Shown: positions 1-11,901, numbered from the stretch's first letter. The stretch is 64,000 nt of DNA from Chimonanthus salicifolius (GCA_013350335.1 CM023534.1:19487302-19551301), one strand, 5' to 3'. Made by a program: numbers and translations. The notes: generated from the sequence alone by a model not told the origin.

Positions 1-889
1 GTAATAAAATCGTTGGGAGTACATTTAATGCGCAATGGTCGGGTGGTTAAACGGTAATAAATATAAACACTGACCATCGGTGCCACCGACCTGTTGGTTC
101 TGGATAGTCAGAAAACCGTTAAGACTCCTCTATAAATATGAGTGTTGGGTGATCGTTTTACTATCTTCCTTGAGCTGAGAAAAGTTATATACTCTAAAGA
201 ATGATCAACACTTTTGTACCGAGAATCATAAACAACTAATCTATTGATTGTGTTTGGAAGTGAGAAAGAGAGGAGGAAAATCATAAACAACCAACCTGTT
301 GATTGAGTTTGAAAGTGAGAAAGAGATGAGAGATATAAACTAGGTAACCTGAAACCAGTTTCCTTATCACCCTGAGATGTGATTGCTCTATGACAGCTAT
401 AAAGAGGAGCGTTGCACACAGTGGGTGAGATCTTCAAGAATCACACATCAACGAGAAAGAACTTCAAAGGCAAGTGCTTCGTGGTTTTAATTTTATTTTA
501 AAACTTGTGACCCGAAGTGAATTAAGGGGGATTTGCTCTAGAAACATTATAAAAAACTCTAGAGTGTCGTCTCTGATATAGTGGTGGGTGGAATTCCAAG
601 CCAATTGGATAGGTGGAATTCCTATTCTAAAGTGGTGGATGAAATTCTCAGCCGATTGAGTGAGATGGAATTCCTACTCTAATTGTGAGAGTGTAAGTCC
701 CCACATAGTGAATTTGGGGATAGCTCAAGGTTGAGCGAGTCCTAACAGTGGATGTAGGTTGGTGAACCTGAACCATTTTATATCTTGTGTCATTCTGTTT
801 GTGGTGTTAAGTTATTTTCTTCTGTTAATTGTTTAATCATATTTGCTAACACACACTGACTTGATTAATATATCCGTTGTGCTTAAACT
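1..889 (+). mobile_element. Sirevirus-like copia LTR (LTR-A), left part
   Basis: This is the distal part of an LTR whose start lies outside the window. It shares an ordered set of phrases with the ends of the LTRs at 9724-13647 and 47461-49229: a 'ggcaagtg' block, 'gtgaa..ggaattcc' blocks, 'gtccccacatag', 'agtggatgtaggtt', 'gaaccac/gaaccat' and 'cttgattaat'. It is cut at 889 by the insertion of the 890-9473 element and resumes at 9474. No coding capacity is seen. LTR assignment is by comparison with the other copies in the window. Confidence 0.75.
131..138 (+). promoter_or_regulatory. TATA-like box of LTR-A
   Basis: TATAAATA follows a CTCC context. Its position matches the TATA-rich spot in the related LTRs at about 12894 and 48361. 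This is the expected core promoter of the old retrotransposon; activity is not implied. Confidence 0.45.
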
Positions 890-1770
890 TGTAAGTGCTC
901 CTGTTCATCCGAGTCACCCATATTGTCAATTACATGACTCAGTTGGACCTTGCCTTGGAAGTATGTGAAGATCTACTATGCAATTAAAGAATCTACACCG
1001 AACATGTTATTGGTACATAGGTAAGTGAACCTTAGGAGACTTTAAGCTAAGCCAAATACCTTAGAAGTCAATTGTTCATCAACTGTAAAATCAGAATATA
1101 ATTGACTTGCAGCCTCGAGGCCTCGTGCAGTTGTCGATGCCTCACAGATAGTCTTTTACTGAATCATATTTGGACAGCTGTAACTCAGCATGACCTTGTG
1201 TCTTCTGACCGAGTCTCTTACTGATTTAGGTAATTAAATCTATAATTCTTAATTGGGAGTTTATTATGGAAATAAGGAATATCCTCATTTTGAAACTCCA
1301 TGTGCCACCTCACATAATTTGAATAGTTCCGTTGGGGAGCCTCATCATGGATGACTGTCTTTGACTAATTTGGAAAGGCTCCTCTATGTGACTGAATGTG
1401 ATTGGCAATCATCAAGCTCTCTCTATGTAAATCCATGATTGATGATTGAAATGATTTGATGGTCAATTATGCACAGGTGGCAATTAATTGGATTGGTCAT
1501 TAACTGATTGACAAACGGAATAATTTGAATTACATACAGAATCTATGTTGTCTTACCTGTTACTGTCCACGAGGCCTCATAGGAATCTAGTGGAAGTGAT
1601 TGACCACAAAAACTAGACAATCTTATTTATATCTGAGGGCTGAATGAAATTAGGTACACAGAACCTTTTGGAAAAATAAGAGTGTGATAAGAGAGATTAG
1701 CCACCTCCTCTTACACCTTCTTCATCATCTTCTTATAGAATGTTTGGGTAATCAATACCCCAGTTCTGAT
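890..1770 (+). repeat. 5' LTR of the copia element, truncated
   Basis: It begins TGTAAGTGCTCC and is collinear with 7946-8831 of the 3' LTR, with roughly 40-50 differences by eye (about 5%). Similarity stops at 1770. The last ~640 bp of the LTR, the primer-binding site and the start of gag are missing, and gag coding sequence follows at once. This looks like an internal deletion. Confidence 0.85.
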
Positions 1771-2553
1771 GAATCCACTCAAGAAAAGTCTAAAGATCTG
1801 AAAGGCTTCATAGCCTCTATAGTATCTGTTGAAAATGATTCAGAAAGTGAACCAGACAATGAGGAAGACGATGATCTTCAAGAGACTTATTATTCCTTTT
1901 TTCTGGAAAGTCAAAATCTGGCAAAAAAACTAAGTAAAAGAAAATTTGAAAATACAAAGTTAATAAACCAGTTGGAAGAAGAAAAATGCATTAATGAAAA
2001 TCTTGTAATAACTTTGAAAACTTCAAATGAATAAAATCTTAAATTAAAACAAATTCAAAATGAGTTACAAGATAAGCTGAAAAATTATGAGAATGATATA
2101 AAAAAATTGGAAGATATTCGAAGTATCTTATCAGAAAAAATCATTAATGCTCATTCTAAAATAAACAATTTTAAAAATCATAAACTCAGTTTTGAAAATA
2201 AATTTATCCAAGGACTATACAAATTAGAAAGATTACTAAACTCGAGTAAAAGTCATGGTGACAAAACTGGTCTTGGGTACAACCAAGACAAAGTAAAAAC
2301 AATAAGTCAAATTGTGTTTGTTAAGGGACAATCCTCTAGACTTTCAAATGTTACATGTTTTTACTGTGCTAAAAATGGACATTTCAGATTTGAGTGCAAA
2401 CTTAGAAAAAGAAACTTATGGGAAAAAGCAAATCAGAAACAATTTGAAGTGCAAACTTATGAAAGAGAAAAGACAGAATATTATCATCGTGCAAATTTAG
2501 CTCAAAAACTAAACAAACTTCTAAATGAAAAAATGAGCAGAAAATTTGAGTAA
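1771..2553 (+). pseudogene. copia gag, C-terminal fragment
   Basis: This is the gag (capsid/nucleocapsid) remnant of the 890-9473 element. An acidic stretch (ESEPDNEEDDD) is followed by a Lys/Glu-rich coiled-coil-like region and then a CX2CX4HX4C zinc knuckle (CFYCAKNGHFRFEC) encoded near 2356-2398. The reading frame is interrupted by an in-frame TAA at 2032-2034, and the N-terminal half is lost in the 5' deletion. The frame ends at 2553 just ahead of the protease region. No function is expected. Confidence 0.8.
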
Positions 2554-2666
2554 AATCTTCAAAAATCTATCCCAAGAAATATAAAAACGACAACCACTCT
2601 GAAATGGGTCCTAAGTATAAAAGTTTGATCATTTATACAGCACTAAAGGTTGAGAATCAGTCTAAG

Positions 2667-3109
2667 TGGTACCTTGATAGTGGTTGTTCAAGACATATGA
2701 CTGGAGACAAACTTTTAAGTCAAATCTGGTAGATTTCAATGGTGGTTCAATTACCTTTGGCGATGGAAATCTTGCTAAAATTGTAGGAAAAGGAACCTTA
2801 GAATTAAATGACTCCCTTACCTTAGATGATGTGTTGCTCGTTGATGGTCTTAAACACAATCTCTTGAGTATATCTCAAATATGTGAGAAAGATTATTATG
2901 TCACCTTCCGTAAAGATGATTGCCAAATCTATAATGATGAAAGTGAAGCTGTCCTCAAGAGGTTGAGAACTTCTGATCAATGTTATGCCCTTAAAAACTG
3001 TACAACTCTTAGCAAAATTTATTGCAATATGTCTAAACTTAATGAAGTTGAGTTGTGGCACAAGAGATTAGGACACGTAAACTTCAAAGATCTGTCAAAA
3101 TTGAGCTGA
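2667..3109 (+). pseudogene. copia aspartic protease and GAG-pre-integrase region
   Basis: The protease active-site segment WYLDSGCSRHMTGDK starts at 2667; its D-S-G is the usual copia version of the aspartic protease triad. A frameshift near 2700-2710 moves the rest into another frame (from 2684), which continues with NLLSISQ-like and LWHKRLGH motifs. The latter begins the HHCC zinc-binding part of integrase. The frame stops at 3107-3109. Confidence 0.82.
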
Positions 3110-3812
3110 ACACATCAAAGGACTACCCAAGATAAGTCGATCAGACCAAGTGTTTGTATGCGAGTGTCAAAAGGGTAAACAAGTGAGAGCAAGCCCGTAA
3201 GAAGATAAATGTTGTGACTACCACTAGACCACTTGAGCTTCTACATATGGACTTAGTTGGACCAACCCATAATATGAGTATAGGGGGTAAGATGTATTTT
3301 ATGGTTGTCATTGATGACTATACCAGATATACATGGATAGGTTACCTTAGGGAGAAATCAGATGCATATCATGAATTTAAAATTATTGCAAAACGCATTG
3401 TGATTGAAAAACAAACACCATTAATAGAATCAGAAGTGATCATGGGGGTGAATTTGAAAATCATTGCTTTCAAAAATTCTGTGAAAAACATGGCATACAT
3501 CATGAGTTCTCTGCTCCTAAGACACCCCAACAAAATGGGGTGGCCGAAAGGAAAAATAGGGTTCTTCATGACATGGCCATAGTCATTCTAGATAACAAGA
3601 AATTACCAAAAAATTTGTGGGCCGAGGCTGTCAATGTTGCCTGTTACATGATAAATAGAGTTTATCTAAGGGCTGACCTTGATAAAGCAACATTTGAATT
3701 GTGGACCGGTAGGAAACCTAATTGTAAGTATCTCAAGATTTTTGGTAGTAAATCTCACATTTTTAGAGACCGTGAAAACTTGAGAAAATTTGATGCGAAA
3801 AGTGATGAATGA
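3110..3812 (+). pseudogene. copia integrase, broken
   Basis: The zinc-binding end (C.CQKGK near 3165) is out of frame. The catalytic core restarts with PLELLHMDLVGP (first catalytic Asp) and MVVIDDYTRYTW at about 3226-3345. A frameshift near 3420 precedes the second Asp region and the TPQQNG-type segment with the catalytic Glu. From 3540 the frame continues MAERKNRVLHDMA through to an AKSDE stop. At least two frameshifts are needed to follow the protein. Confidence 0.82.
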
Positions 3813-4275
3813 ATTTTTCTACGCTACTCTAACACCAACCGAGCCTATAGAGTTAAAAATCTTAGAACTAGTGCGATAATGAAATCCATTAATATAGCCA
3901 ATGATGACCAAGTCCTCTTTTGTACATGAAACCGTAGATGAGGTGAATCTATCTTAAAATCAAAATGACAATCCTCCTTCGTCTTCTTCGATATCCATTG
4001 AACTTAAACCAAATAAGAAACATCCTATGTCAAACATCATTGGGGATCCCATGACGGGAGTAAAAACAAGGAAGCAACTTGAAAACATCTCTAGCTATTT
4101 TTGCTTCACCTCATAGTTAGAACCCAAGAATATTGATCAAGCGTTGCTAGATGAAGATTAGGTAAATGCAATGCTAGAAGAGCTTATTCAATTTAGAAGA
4201 AATGATTTATGAGATTGGTACCAAGACCAAAAGATACAAATGTAATAGGTATCCAAGTGGATTTACAAAAATAAA

Positions 4276-5512
4276 ATGGATGAAAATGGGACAATAGTTC
4301 GGAATAAGGCCCGCCTTATTGCTCAAGGGTATACACAAATTGAGGGAATCGATTTTGATAAGACTTTTGCTCCAGTAGCACGTCTTGAGTCTATACGTAT
4401 TCTATTATCTATTGCGTGTTATTTAAAGTTTAAACTTTTTCAAATGGATGTAAAGAGTGCATTCTTGAATGGGTTGTTAAATGAAGAGGTCAATGTAGAG
4501 CAGCCCAACAGGCTCATGGATCCAAAATATTCTAATCATGTCTACAAATTGAAAAAGGCACTGTATGGCCTTAAACAAGCTCCACAGGCCTGGTATGAAA
4601 GGCTTGCACATTTTTTATTGGATAATGATTTTCAAAGGGGAAATGTAGACAAAATACTATTTGTGAGAAAATCCAATGAAACCATATTGATAGCTCAAAT
4701 ATATATGGATGCTATTGTGTTTAGATCCACTGATAAACAAGTTGCTATTAGTTTCTCAAACCTTATGAAATCAGAATTTGAAATAAGCATGGTTGGAGAG
4801 CTTAATTATTTCCTTGGGTTACAAATAAAACAACTTAGTGATGGATTTTTTATTTCGCAATCCAAGTATGTAAAAGATCTTGTTAAAAGATTTAGACCTC
4901 GAAGGTAGTAAGCAATCAAATACTCCCATGAGCACTACTATGAAATTATCAAAAGATGAAAATGGGAAAGATGTTGATCCTAGCATGTACAGGAGCATGA
5001 TAGGTTGGTCTTTTGTATTTGACTTGCGAGTAGACCCGATATTTCTTTTAGTGTGGATGCTTGTGCTCGGTTCCAAGCGAATCTTAAAGAATCCCTCGTA
5101 AAGGTCGTAAAACGTATAATTAAATATGTATCGAGAACGTGTCTATATGGAATTTGGTACCCATTTGATACATTGTTTCATATTATGGGGTACACCGATG
5201 CGGACTAGGCCGGAAACTTAGATGATCGAAAATCTACAAGTGGAGGTTGCTTTTACATTGGAAACTGTCATGATTGTCTGGCACAGTCGAAAACAATCCT
5301 CAATATCCCTTTCGAGTGCAGAGGCTGAATACATAGCCGCAGCAAACTGCTGTACTCAACTTGTCTGGATGAGACAAATGCTCGTCGATTATGGCATGAC
5401 AGGAGGGACGATGACTCTCAACTGTGATAATACAAGTGCCATCAATATCTCCAAGAATCCTGTCCAGCACTCTCGAACTAAACATATAGACATTAGACAT
5501 CACTTCATTTGA
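4276..5512 (+). pseudogene. copia reverse transcriptase and RNase H, broken
   Basis: RT motifs in order are KARLIAQGYTQ, DFDKTFAPVARLESIR, QMDVKSAFLNG and YGLKQAPQAWY (4276-4908). The polymerase box reads YMDA rather than the usual YVDD, so an active-site Asp is lost. After a frameshift the thumb continues at 4880-5101. RNase H follows at 5222-5512 with SLSSAEAEY and SRTKHIDIRHH-like motifs. The loss of D in the polymerase box alone would abolish activity. Confidence 0.88.
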
Positions 5513-5779
5513 GAGTTAGTTGAAGGGAAACTATTGAGTTCGAGTATATTTCCACCGACAATCAATTGGCTAATATAATGACAAAACCGTTTGACTCAAC
5601 TCGTTTTCTTGATCTGAGAAAATCAATTGGGGTTTGTACTGTACACTAAATATTTTTGATACTATGTTTAGTGAGTGTGGATGATACTTCAAAATAAAAA
5701 AAGATAATATAAAAAAATTAATAAAAAAAAATTAATAAAAAAAGGGGATTTAGACTCGAGGCCTCGAACCCTCACGGTC

Positions 5780-5945
5780 GAGTTAAGTTACTCGTGTTCA
5801 GTACCTCTCTTCAAATCACCGTCGTCGAGGCCTCGACGCTCTATCTCAAGCCCTCGTAATTGAGTTCAATTACTCAGTGTTCAGGTACCTCCCTTCAAAT
5901 CATCGTCATCGAGGCCTCGACGCTCTATCTCGAGCCCTCACAATT
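5780..5945 (+). repeat. Tandem repeat of 82-84 bp after pol
   Basis: Two near-identical units run 5780-5861 and 5862-5945; a partial unit precedes them (5757-5779) and another follows. Each contains the palindrome CGAGGCCTCG. The array lies between RNase H and the extra ORF of the copia element. Confidence 0.85.
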
Positions 5946-6188
5946 GAGTTTAGTCACTCGTGTATGTGGTCCCTCATTTTAAATCGAAACAGGTCATTTT
6001 CGGAATACACAGCCGTTTTTCCTCTGCTAGGGCACCACACGAACGAAAGGGGATTTTGGTGTTTTCGGTTCCAGCCATCTCATTCTCTCTTGGTTTCTTG
6101 ATCGATCTGGCTTTTCGGTTCCAGGTACTATCTCCTCTCTTATTTTGCTTTCTTTGGCTCATTTTTTTATTTGGATTTCCGATTGAGA

Positions 6189-7503
6189 ATGCCTCGGAAA
6201 AAATTGGGGGTTGTCCCAAATAGTATCAAACGATACTTGCGGAGTCATGCCGCATCGTCATCTACTACCACCCTTTCACCTCCTCTGCTGACAAGACCAA
6301 AGAAAATTAGGGCTTATAAAAACCCAGATCGGTCCATCCCTTCTACCCCATTGTCGGTTTCATCTTCTGAAGAAACAAAGGTAGCACCTCACGGAACCCC
6401 TTGCGACTGCATCTTCCCCTATTTCTCATCCCTCTCCTGGCTCGTCAAGATGATCTCTCTCGTCTGAGTTAAATCTTGATGGATCTGATGCATCATCTCC
6501 TCCCTCTGATCCTTCTAGTGCTCGCCTTTTTCAGTCTATTCAAAAGGAACATTCCTTCAAAAACTTCAATGTTGAGTGTATGTGTTACCGCCCTGACTTG
6601 GGTCGGCTAGAAAAATATTCTATATTGGGGCGGCAATGCCTACCCATCAATGGTGAAGGGCATGTATTCCTCTATTCATAAATCTCTGGATGATCCCTCT
6701 CATTCCTTCTCTGTAAAATTCTCCATCAGAGAAAAACTCACTGTCACCTGAACTGATTTCTCAGCTCATGAACATTCCCATGTTTAAAGGTGGTGATATT
6801 TCTGCTGCCCGAAATGAAATCTCACCTGAGGAATCACACAGGATAATTTGTAAAATGTGTGACTTTGACGTAAACCGGGAAGGCAAACTTCAAATCCATT
6901 CTTCTTCTCTCCTTCTTAAGTACAAAATTCTTCACTTGATCTTTACTTTCGATATCTACCCTCGCCTGAAGAACAAATCTCAACTGTGTGACTATATGGT
7001 CAATATCCTGTACACAATGGCTATGGGACGAAAAATCTGTCTTCCCTCGCTGATCTATGCACGGTGTAGTCCCATTCTGCTATCTGTTTACCAGACTTGG
7101 TACCCATTTCGGCATGGTCCCTTACCCTGGAGAGGTTCCCCTCAATGTACATCCTTTAACAAAGACAGGAATTGAAAGAAGTCTTGGTTCGTTTCGCCCA
7201 TCTTCTGGATGGTCACCCATTTCTGCTACTTCTATTGATCAACGGAGTCACAAGGCTGCTTCTAGTCTGTCGCATTCCATTGATCTTAAGTATTTTGATG
7301 AGTGCTTCGCAGAGCTTCAACAGCGTCAGGAGTCTTTTCTGCCTGACATGAGGACACGTCAAGATCGCCTCCTTTATCAACATCAGGAGCTCTCCGTGTA
7401 TATGAGAACATCGATCAAGCGCATCTTCCGCTCTCTTCACCACATTTCAGATTCCTGTCGATGTACTGATGCTGCATTTCCTCATTCTCCTCCTCGTGAT
7501 TGA
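6189..7503 (+). pseudogene. Accessory (env-position) ORF of the Sirevirus-like element
   Basis: This is the extra coding region between RNase H and the 3' LTR. An ATG at 6189 opens a basic, Ser/Thr/Pro-rich N-terminus (MPRKKLGVVPNSIKRYLRSH). In shifted frames there follow a segment with DIYPRLKNKSQ and GRKICLPSLIY (6768-7060), which resembles the 'putative plant transposon protein' domain found in such ORFs, and a Gln/Arg-rich C-terminal helix region ending at 7503. Several stops and frameshifts separate the parts. The role of these ORFs is not established; the env comparison is positional only. Confidence 0.6.
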
Positions 7504-7690
7504 AGACTTTTTACTGGAATTATCTCTGTTTTGCATACTTTAGGTATATTTTTGGTATTGTAACTGTTAAACTCTTCACTTGCTGTGACTATGATGCTTG
7601 TCTGCTTTGACTTAAGATTTATTGTGATATATTTTTGCATCTTTTTTATCTTATGTTAATGTCTGACTCATCCTTGTCAATTATCTTGAC

Positions 7691-7944
7691 AAAAAGGGAG
7701 AGTAATATAAATGTGCTAATGTTGAGGGGGAGCATACAAGTCCCACCAGTTTTTATCTATTTGTATGTAGGAAATAATGGTGTGTTGCAGGCACATGTTA
7801 AGGGGGAGAAGTTTGTGAAATTAGAGGGTTAAATATTATTGTAATTTTATATGTTAAGGAGTGACTTTTGTGCATATGTATTTTTGAGAAATTGGTGTAC
7901 TAGGTAGATCTTAGATTTTGTCACGAAATTGACAAAGGGGGAGA
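7691..7944 (+). other. Serial polypurine tracts
   Basis: Four purine runs lie at 7691-7702, 7724-7732, 7800-7809 and 7934-7944. The last abuts the 3' LTR (AAAGGGGGAGAT then TGTAAG) and is the likely plus-strand primer. Repeated polypurine tracts upstream of the 3' LTR are described for Sireviruses. Confidence 0.7.
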
Positions 7945-7945
7945 T

Positions 7946-9473
7946 TGTAAGTGCTCCGGTTCGTCCGAGTCACCCATATTGTCAATTACGTGACTCAGTT
8001 GGACCTTGCCTTGGAAGTATGTGAAGATCTACTATGCAATTGAAGAATCAACACTGAACATGTTATTGGCATACAGGTAAGTGAACCTTAGGAGACCTTA
8101 GGCTAAGCCAAATATCTTATAAATCAATTGTTCATCAACTGTAAAATCAGAATATAATTGACTTTCAGCCTCGAGGCCTCGTGCAGTTTGTCGAGGCCTC
8201 GCAGATAGTCTTTTACTAAAGCATATTTGGACAGCTGTAACTCAGCATGACCTTGTGTCTTCTGACCGAGTCTCTTACTGATTTAGGTAATTAAATCTAT
8301 AATCCTTAATTGGGAGTATATTATGGAAATAAGGAATATCCTCATTTTGAAACTCCATGTGCCACCTCACATAATTTGAATAGTTCCGTTGGGGAGCCTC
8401 ATCATGGATGGTTGTCTTTGGCTAATTTGGAAAGGCTCCTTCATGTGACTAAATATGATTAGCAATCATCAAGCTCTCTCTATGTAAATCCATGATTGAT
8501 GATTGAAATGATTTGATGGTCAATCATGCACAAGTGGCAGTTAATTGGTTGGTCATTAACTGATTGACAAACGGAATAAGTTGAATTACATACAGAATCT
8601 GTGTTGTCTTACCTGTTACCGTCACGAGGCCTCATAGGAACCCTTGAGGCCTCGTGGACATGACAGACCACAAAAACAGATAGTCTTATTTATATTTGAG
8701 GGCTGAATGAAATTAGGTACACAGAACCTTTTGGAAAAATAAGAGTGTGACCAGAGAGATTAGCCACCTCCTCTTACACATTCTTCATCTTCTTATAGAG
8801 ATGTTTGGGTAATCAATACCCTAGTTCTGATAAAGCTTAAGGTGTTTTCTTAGGATCTTAAAACCAGTCATATATCTGTCCTATACTGTTGTGCCGATAA
8901 TCACTCTGATGGATCGAATCTGATGGAAAAAGCACACAGATATTGAGTAAAGAAGAAAGCACTCAAAGAAGACTGGATAAGGCCCAAGGCAAGTGTTTCT
9001 TCTTTCTTTTAATTTAATCATTGTAAAGTGGACTAGCACATTGTGTTCGGACCACTAAAAAAAATAGGTGTAGAGGAATAGACCATTTGGGTTGAACCTC
9101 TATAAAAAAAATTAGGTTATACTATTTGGGTGTGAGACCCATATATAATATATTTAGGACGACCCTAGAGTTGGGAAGTCTGACAGTGAACGTAGGTTTG
9201 TTGAAACCGAACCACTATAAAATATCTGTGTTTATATGTGGTTAATGTTTTAACTTGATTGCTTGGATTGAATATTCTGTCACATACACACACATATATT
9301 GGATCGGCCATTTTAATTAACAGTGGTTAATTTAAAGGTGAAAAGAACTCATTGCATATTTCATACACTTAAAGTGTAATTCGGTTAAGGATTTTTTAAA
9401 AGAGAATTAAAATTGAAAACCGACTTATTCACCCCCCCTCTAGGTCATGCATTACTCTAGTAACGAAATTTCG
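7946..9473 (+). repeat. 3' LTR of the copia element, about 1.53 kb
   Basis: It starts TGTAAGTGCTCC after the polypurine tract and ends TTTCG directly before the AAACT duplication. It contains four GAGGCCTC palindromes (8173, 8193, 8626, 8646), a TATA-like TTATTTATAT near 8686 and the late block 'ttcacccccc..ctctagg' typical of this LTR group. Confidence 0.85.
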
Positions 9474-9589
9474 AAACTAATCAATTGAGTAAATTTAAAA
9501 AGGATCAACGATTTTAGATTGACCTATTCAAAACCACCTCCCCCCTTCTCTTGTCAATTGTGTTGTTCTAGTTCCCAAAGGAACTTTCA
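9474..9589 (+). mobile_element. LTR-A, right part
   Basis: This continues LTR-A after the copia insertion. It begins with the duplicated AAACT and proceeds like the equivalent 3' ends of the other LTRs ('aatcaa..gagtaaattt', a C-rich block, 'ttctag', 'ctttca'). The end at 9589 (TTTCA) corresponds to the ends at 13647 and 49229. Confidence 0.7.
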
Positions 9590-9723
9590 TTTTCCATTTG
9601 AATATGTACCTTAATATTGTTGTATCTTATATATTCAAATGTATATGGGTTGGGCTAACTCATCGAGTCTATATTCATTAGTTTCTAGGTGTTTTGTCAT
9701 GGAAACTGACAAAGGGGAAGATT
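9590..9723 (+). mobile_element. 3' internal end of a second Sirevirus-like element
   Basis: It matches 47320-47460, the stretch before LTR-D, including 'tatatgggttgggcta', 'ttctaggtgtttt' and a terminal AAAGGGGAAGAT polypurine tract abutting TGTTAGTGCC. It shows that the following LTR-B is a 3' LTR and that LTR-A is inserted in the internal region of that element or abuts it. Confidence 0.7.
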
Positions 9724-9976
9724 GTTAGTGCCCCGGCTTGCCGAGTCACTTATTTGTCAATTTCATGACTTAGGTGAAGCATTGCCTCGAAATATTGAAG
9801 TAAGAATACAAGACTTAAGTGGTGCTGAAGACTGAAGATCAAGTTGGAGAATCAAGCATCAACATGTGTATAGCAATCACAAAGGTAAATTGGTCATATA
9901 TGACTCTAGGTGGAACCCAACACCTTAAGATGCCCTTGCCTAGGTTAAGAGAACATCTTGGTAAATCATATGTAAG

Positions 9977-11901
9977 TGTTGTGCAAATTTTAAATTTATA
10001 ACTCGCAAGCGCACGAACCATTAAATAGTATAGTTTTAAGAGTGCGATGTCGATCACACAAGGAAACAACAAAATATATGCAAAAACAAAATATATGAAA
10101 TTGAAACATTGTGATTTAAAAAATTATATAGATCTTTAGAAATAACCTAAATATGAAAATCAAATTCTAATTTTTACAAATATGACTTCAAATTAATTGT
10201 ATTATAGTCTTAAAAAACTAATCTAAAAATTAGAGATCATCATCTAAATCTAAAATTTAACAAATTAATCCAATTCAATTAAAGTAATGGCATAGATCTA
10301 GATTTTATAAATAATCTCAAACCAGTTTAAAAGAACAAAATTAAAACGCAATCAAATCAATCTCAACCTAGTTCAAAAGAATTTAAGAGAATAAGAAAAT
10401 AATAAAAAGTTTAATAAAAATAATAAAATATTCACATAATGTACAATGGAATTGAGACAAGTATTTATGGAGGCATTTCATCCCATTTGATGATAAAATC
10501 ACAGCCTAGACTATGAAATCTTCAAAATTATCAAATACATATTCAAATTTGCCTTTTATCGAAACTCTAATTAAAAATATTATGGCTTCCATTAAATAAC
10601 AAATTCTCAATTCAAGCCTTAGGATTCGGCAAAAATTTATACTTGCCTTTCCAAATCTAAAAGAAGCTATTCTTAAAAAGAACTTTAGACTGGGAAGATT
10701 AAGTTTCATCGATCCTTAAAAAGGTTCTGCTTTTCCTTGAAAATTCTCAAAATAATTTCTAACATAATATTTATAAGAGAAATTAAAATAAAAATTCAAA
10801 CTATCATTACACGATATTTAATAATTGGAAAACTATACATCTAAAATAAGCTACCATGAATTTTATTCAAATAAATCGGAATATGGAATTACAATGCTTT
10901 TGGAGTTTTGTATCAAAGACAGAAAACACAAGAACTTACAAATTAAATTCTAAATTCCTTTGTTCTTTAGTCTCTTCAGCCTCCAATTTCAGTGCTCCTT
11001 CAATCCTTCCTCAAATTCAAATTTTAAAATGCCTGAACCCCTTTATTTATAGTGCTCAAAAGAAACCAGATTAGGCAAAGCTTGGAGAGAATTCCTCCAT
11101 AATTCTCTCTCCAAAACTTTCTCCAAAATTCTCCTCTTTTATTTATCCAAATTTACTGTTTTTTCCAAGCCATGGTCGAATTTTGTAGATAAGGCACCAT
11201 GATTTTAGGGATTTTGGATTAATTTGGAAAGTAGGGTGCAAATCTCGTTGTTCTACACGTGCACCAACTTAAAGCTCAATTTTAGGTCCGAATCACGAAA
11301 TTTCATAAACTACAAAGTTATAAACCTAGAAGTTTTCTTTCTAAACAACAAGAATGAATGCAATCGGACATCGGAGTAAAACGTTATAGCCAAAATACTG
11401 AAACTGTGTCAAAATATTCCTCCTTCCAAATCCCATTTTTTTCTCTCATTCTTGCTTTCACAATCCTTCAAACGAAATTCACTGGTCCCAGTTGGTCTTT
11501 TCAACTTGGATCCTATACTTGGACTTTTATCTGGCCCAGAATACTGGTGGACTTTGCCTTATAGGCTTTAGACTCGAACAGTGGATCCATTCGTGTGTGT
11601 ATAAATTTCTACCACCTTTACAATTTAACAGTCTAAAAAATATTATTATAATTCAAACCTTATATCCGGATCTGAATTATAATAATTTACAATAATTCCA
11701 AATCAAATTAGGCGGTAAAAATTACAAACTTTCCAAAAATAAAACTATGGCCCACTTTTCTACATTTTAATTCATTTTTCTTGTATTCTCACAAATACAC
11801 TGCAAAACTCAAAGACTCTAGTAAACGCATCTAATATACACAAATCAAAGGCTAACTAATCCAAAATTAAAGGGTAAAATAGTCATTTTCAGTGCTCAAC
11901 A
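9977..11901. mobile_element. Solo LTR, 1925 bp, TSD GTAAG
   Basis: The unit begins TGTTGTGC and ends CTCAACA, giving TGTTG/CAACA inverted ends. GTAAG flanks it exactly on both sides (9972-9976 and 11902-11906). Removing it restores the order seen in the related copies at 47.7 kb and, reversed, 49.6 kb. No internal domain, primer site or second LTR is visible, so it is a solo LTR of an unidentified LTR element. Strand is not determined. Confidence 0.88.

Larger units (their letters stand above)
890..9473 (+). mobile_element. Degenerate Ty1/copia element, Sirevirus-like, 5'-deleted
   Basis: The order is 5' LTR (truncated), gag C-terminal part with zinc knuckle, protease, integrase, RT, RNase H, a large extra ORF, polypurine tracts, 3' LTR. 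That order (integrase before RT) defines Ty1/copia. The extra ORF after pol and the serial polypurine tracts are features reported for Sireviruses. AAACT occurs just before the 5' LTR (885-889) and just after the 3' LTR (9474-9478), and the interrupted LTR-A resumes there, so I read it as the TSD. The LTR starts TG but ends CG, one transition from the usual CA. All ORFs carry stops or frameshifts, so the copy is dead. Confidence 0.88.
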
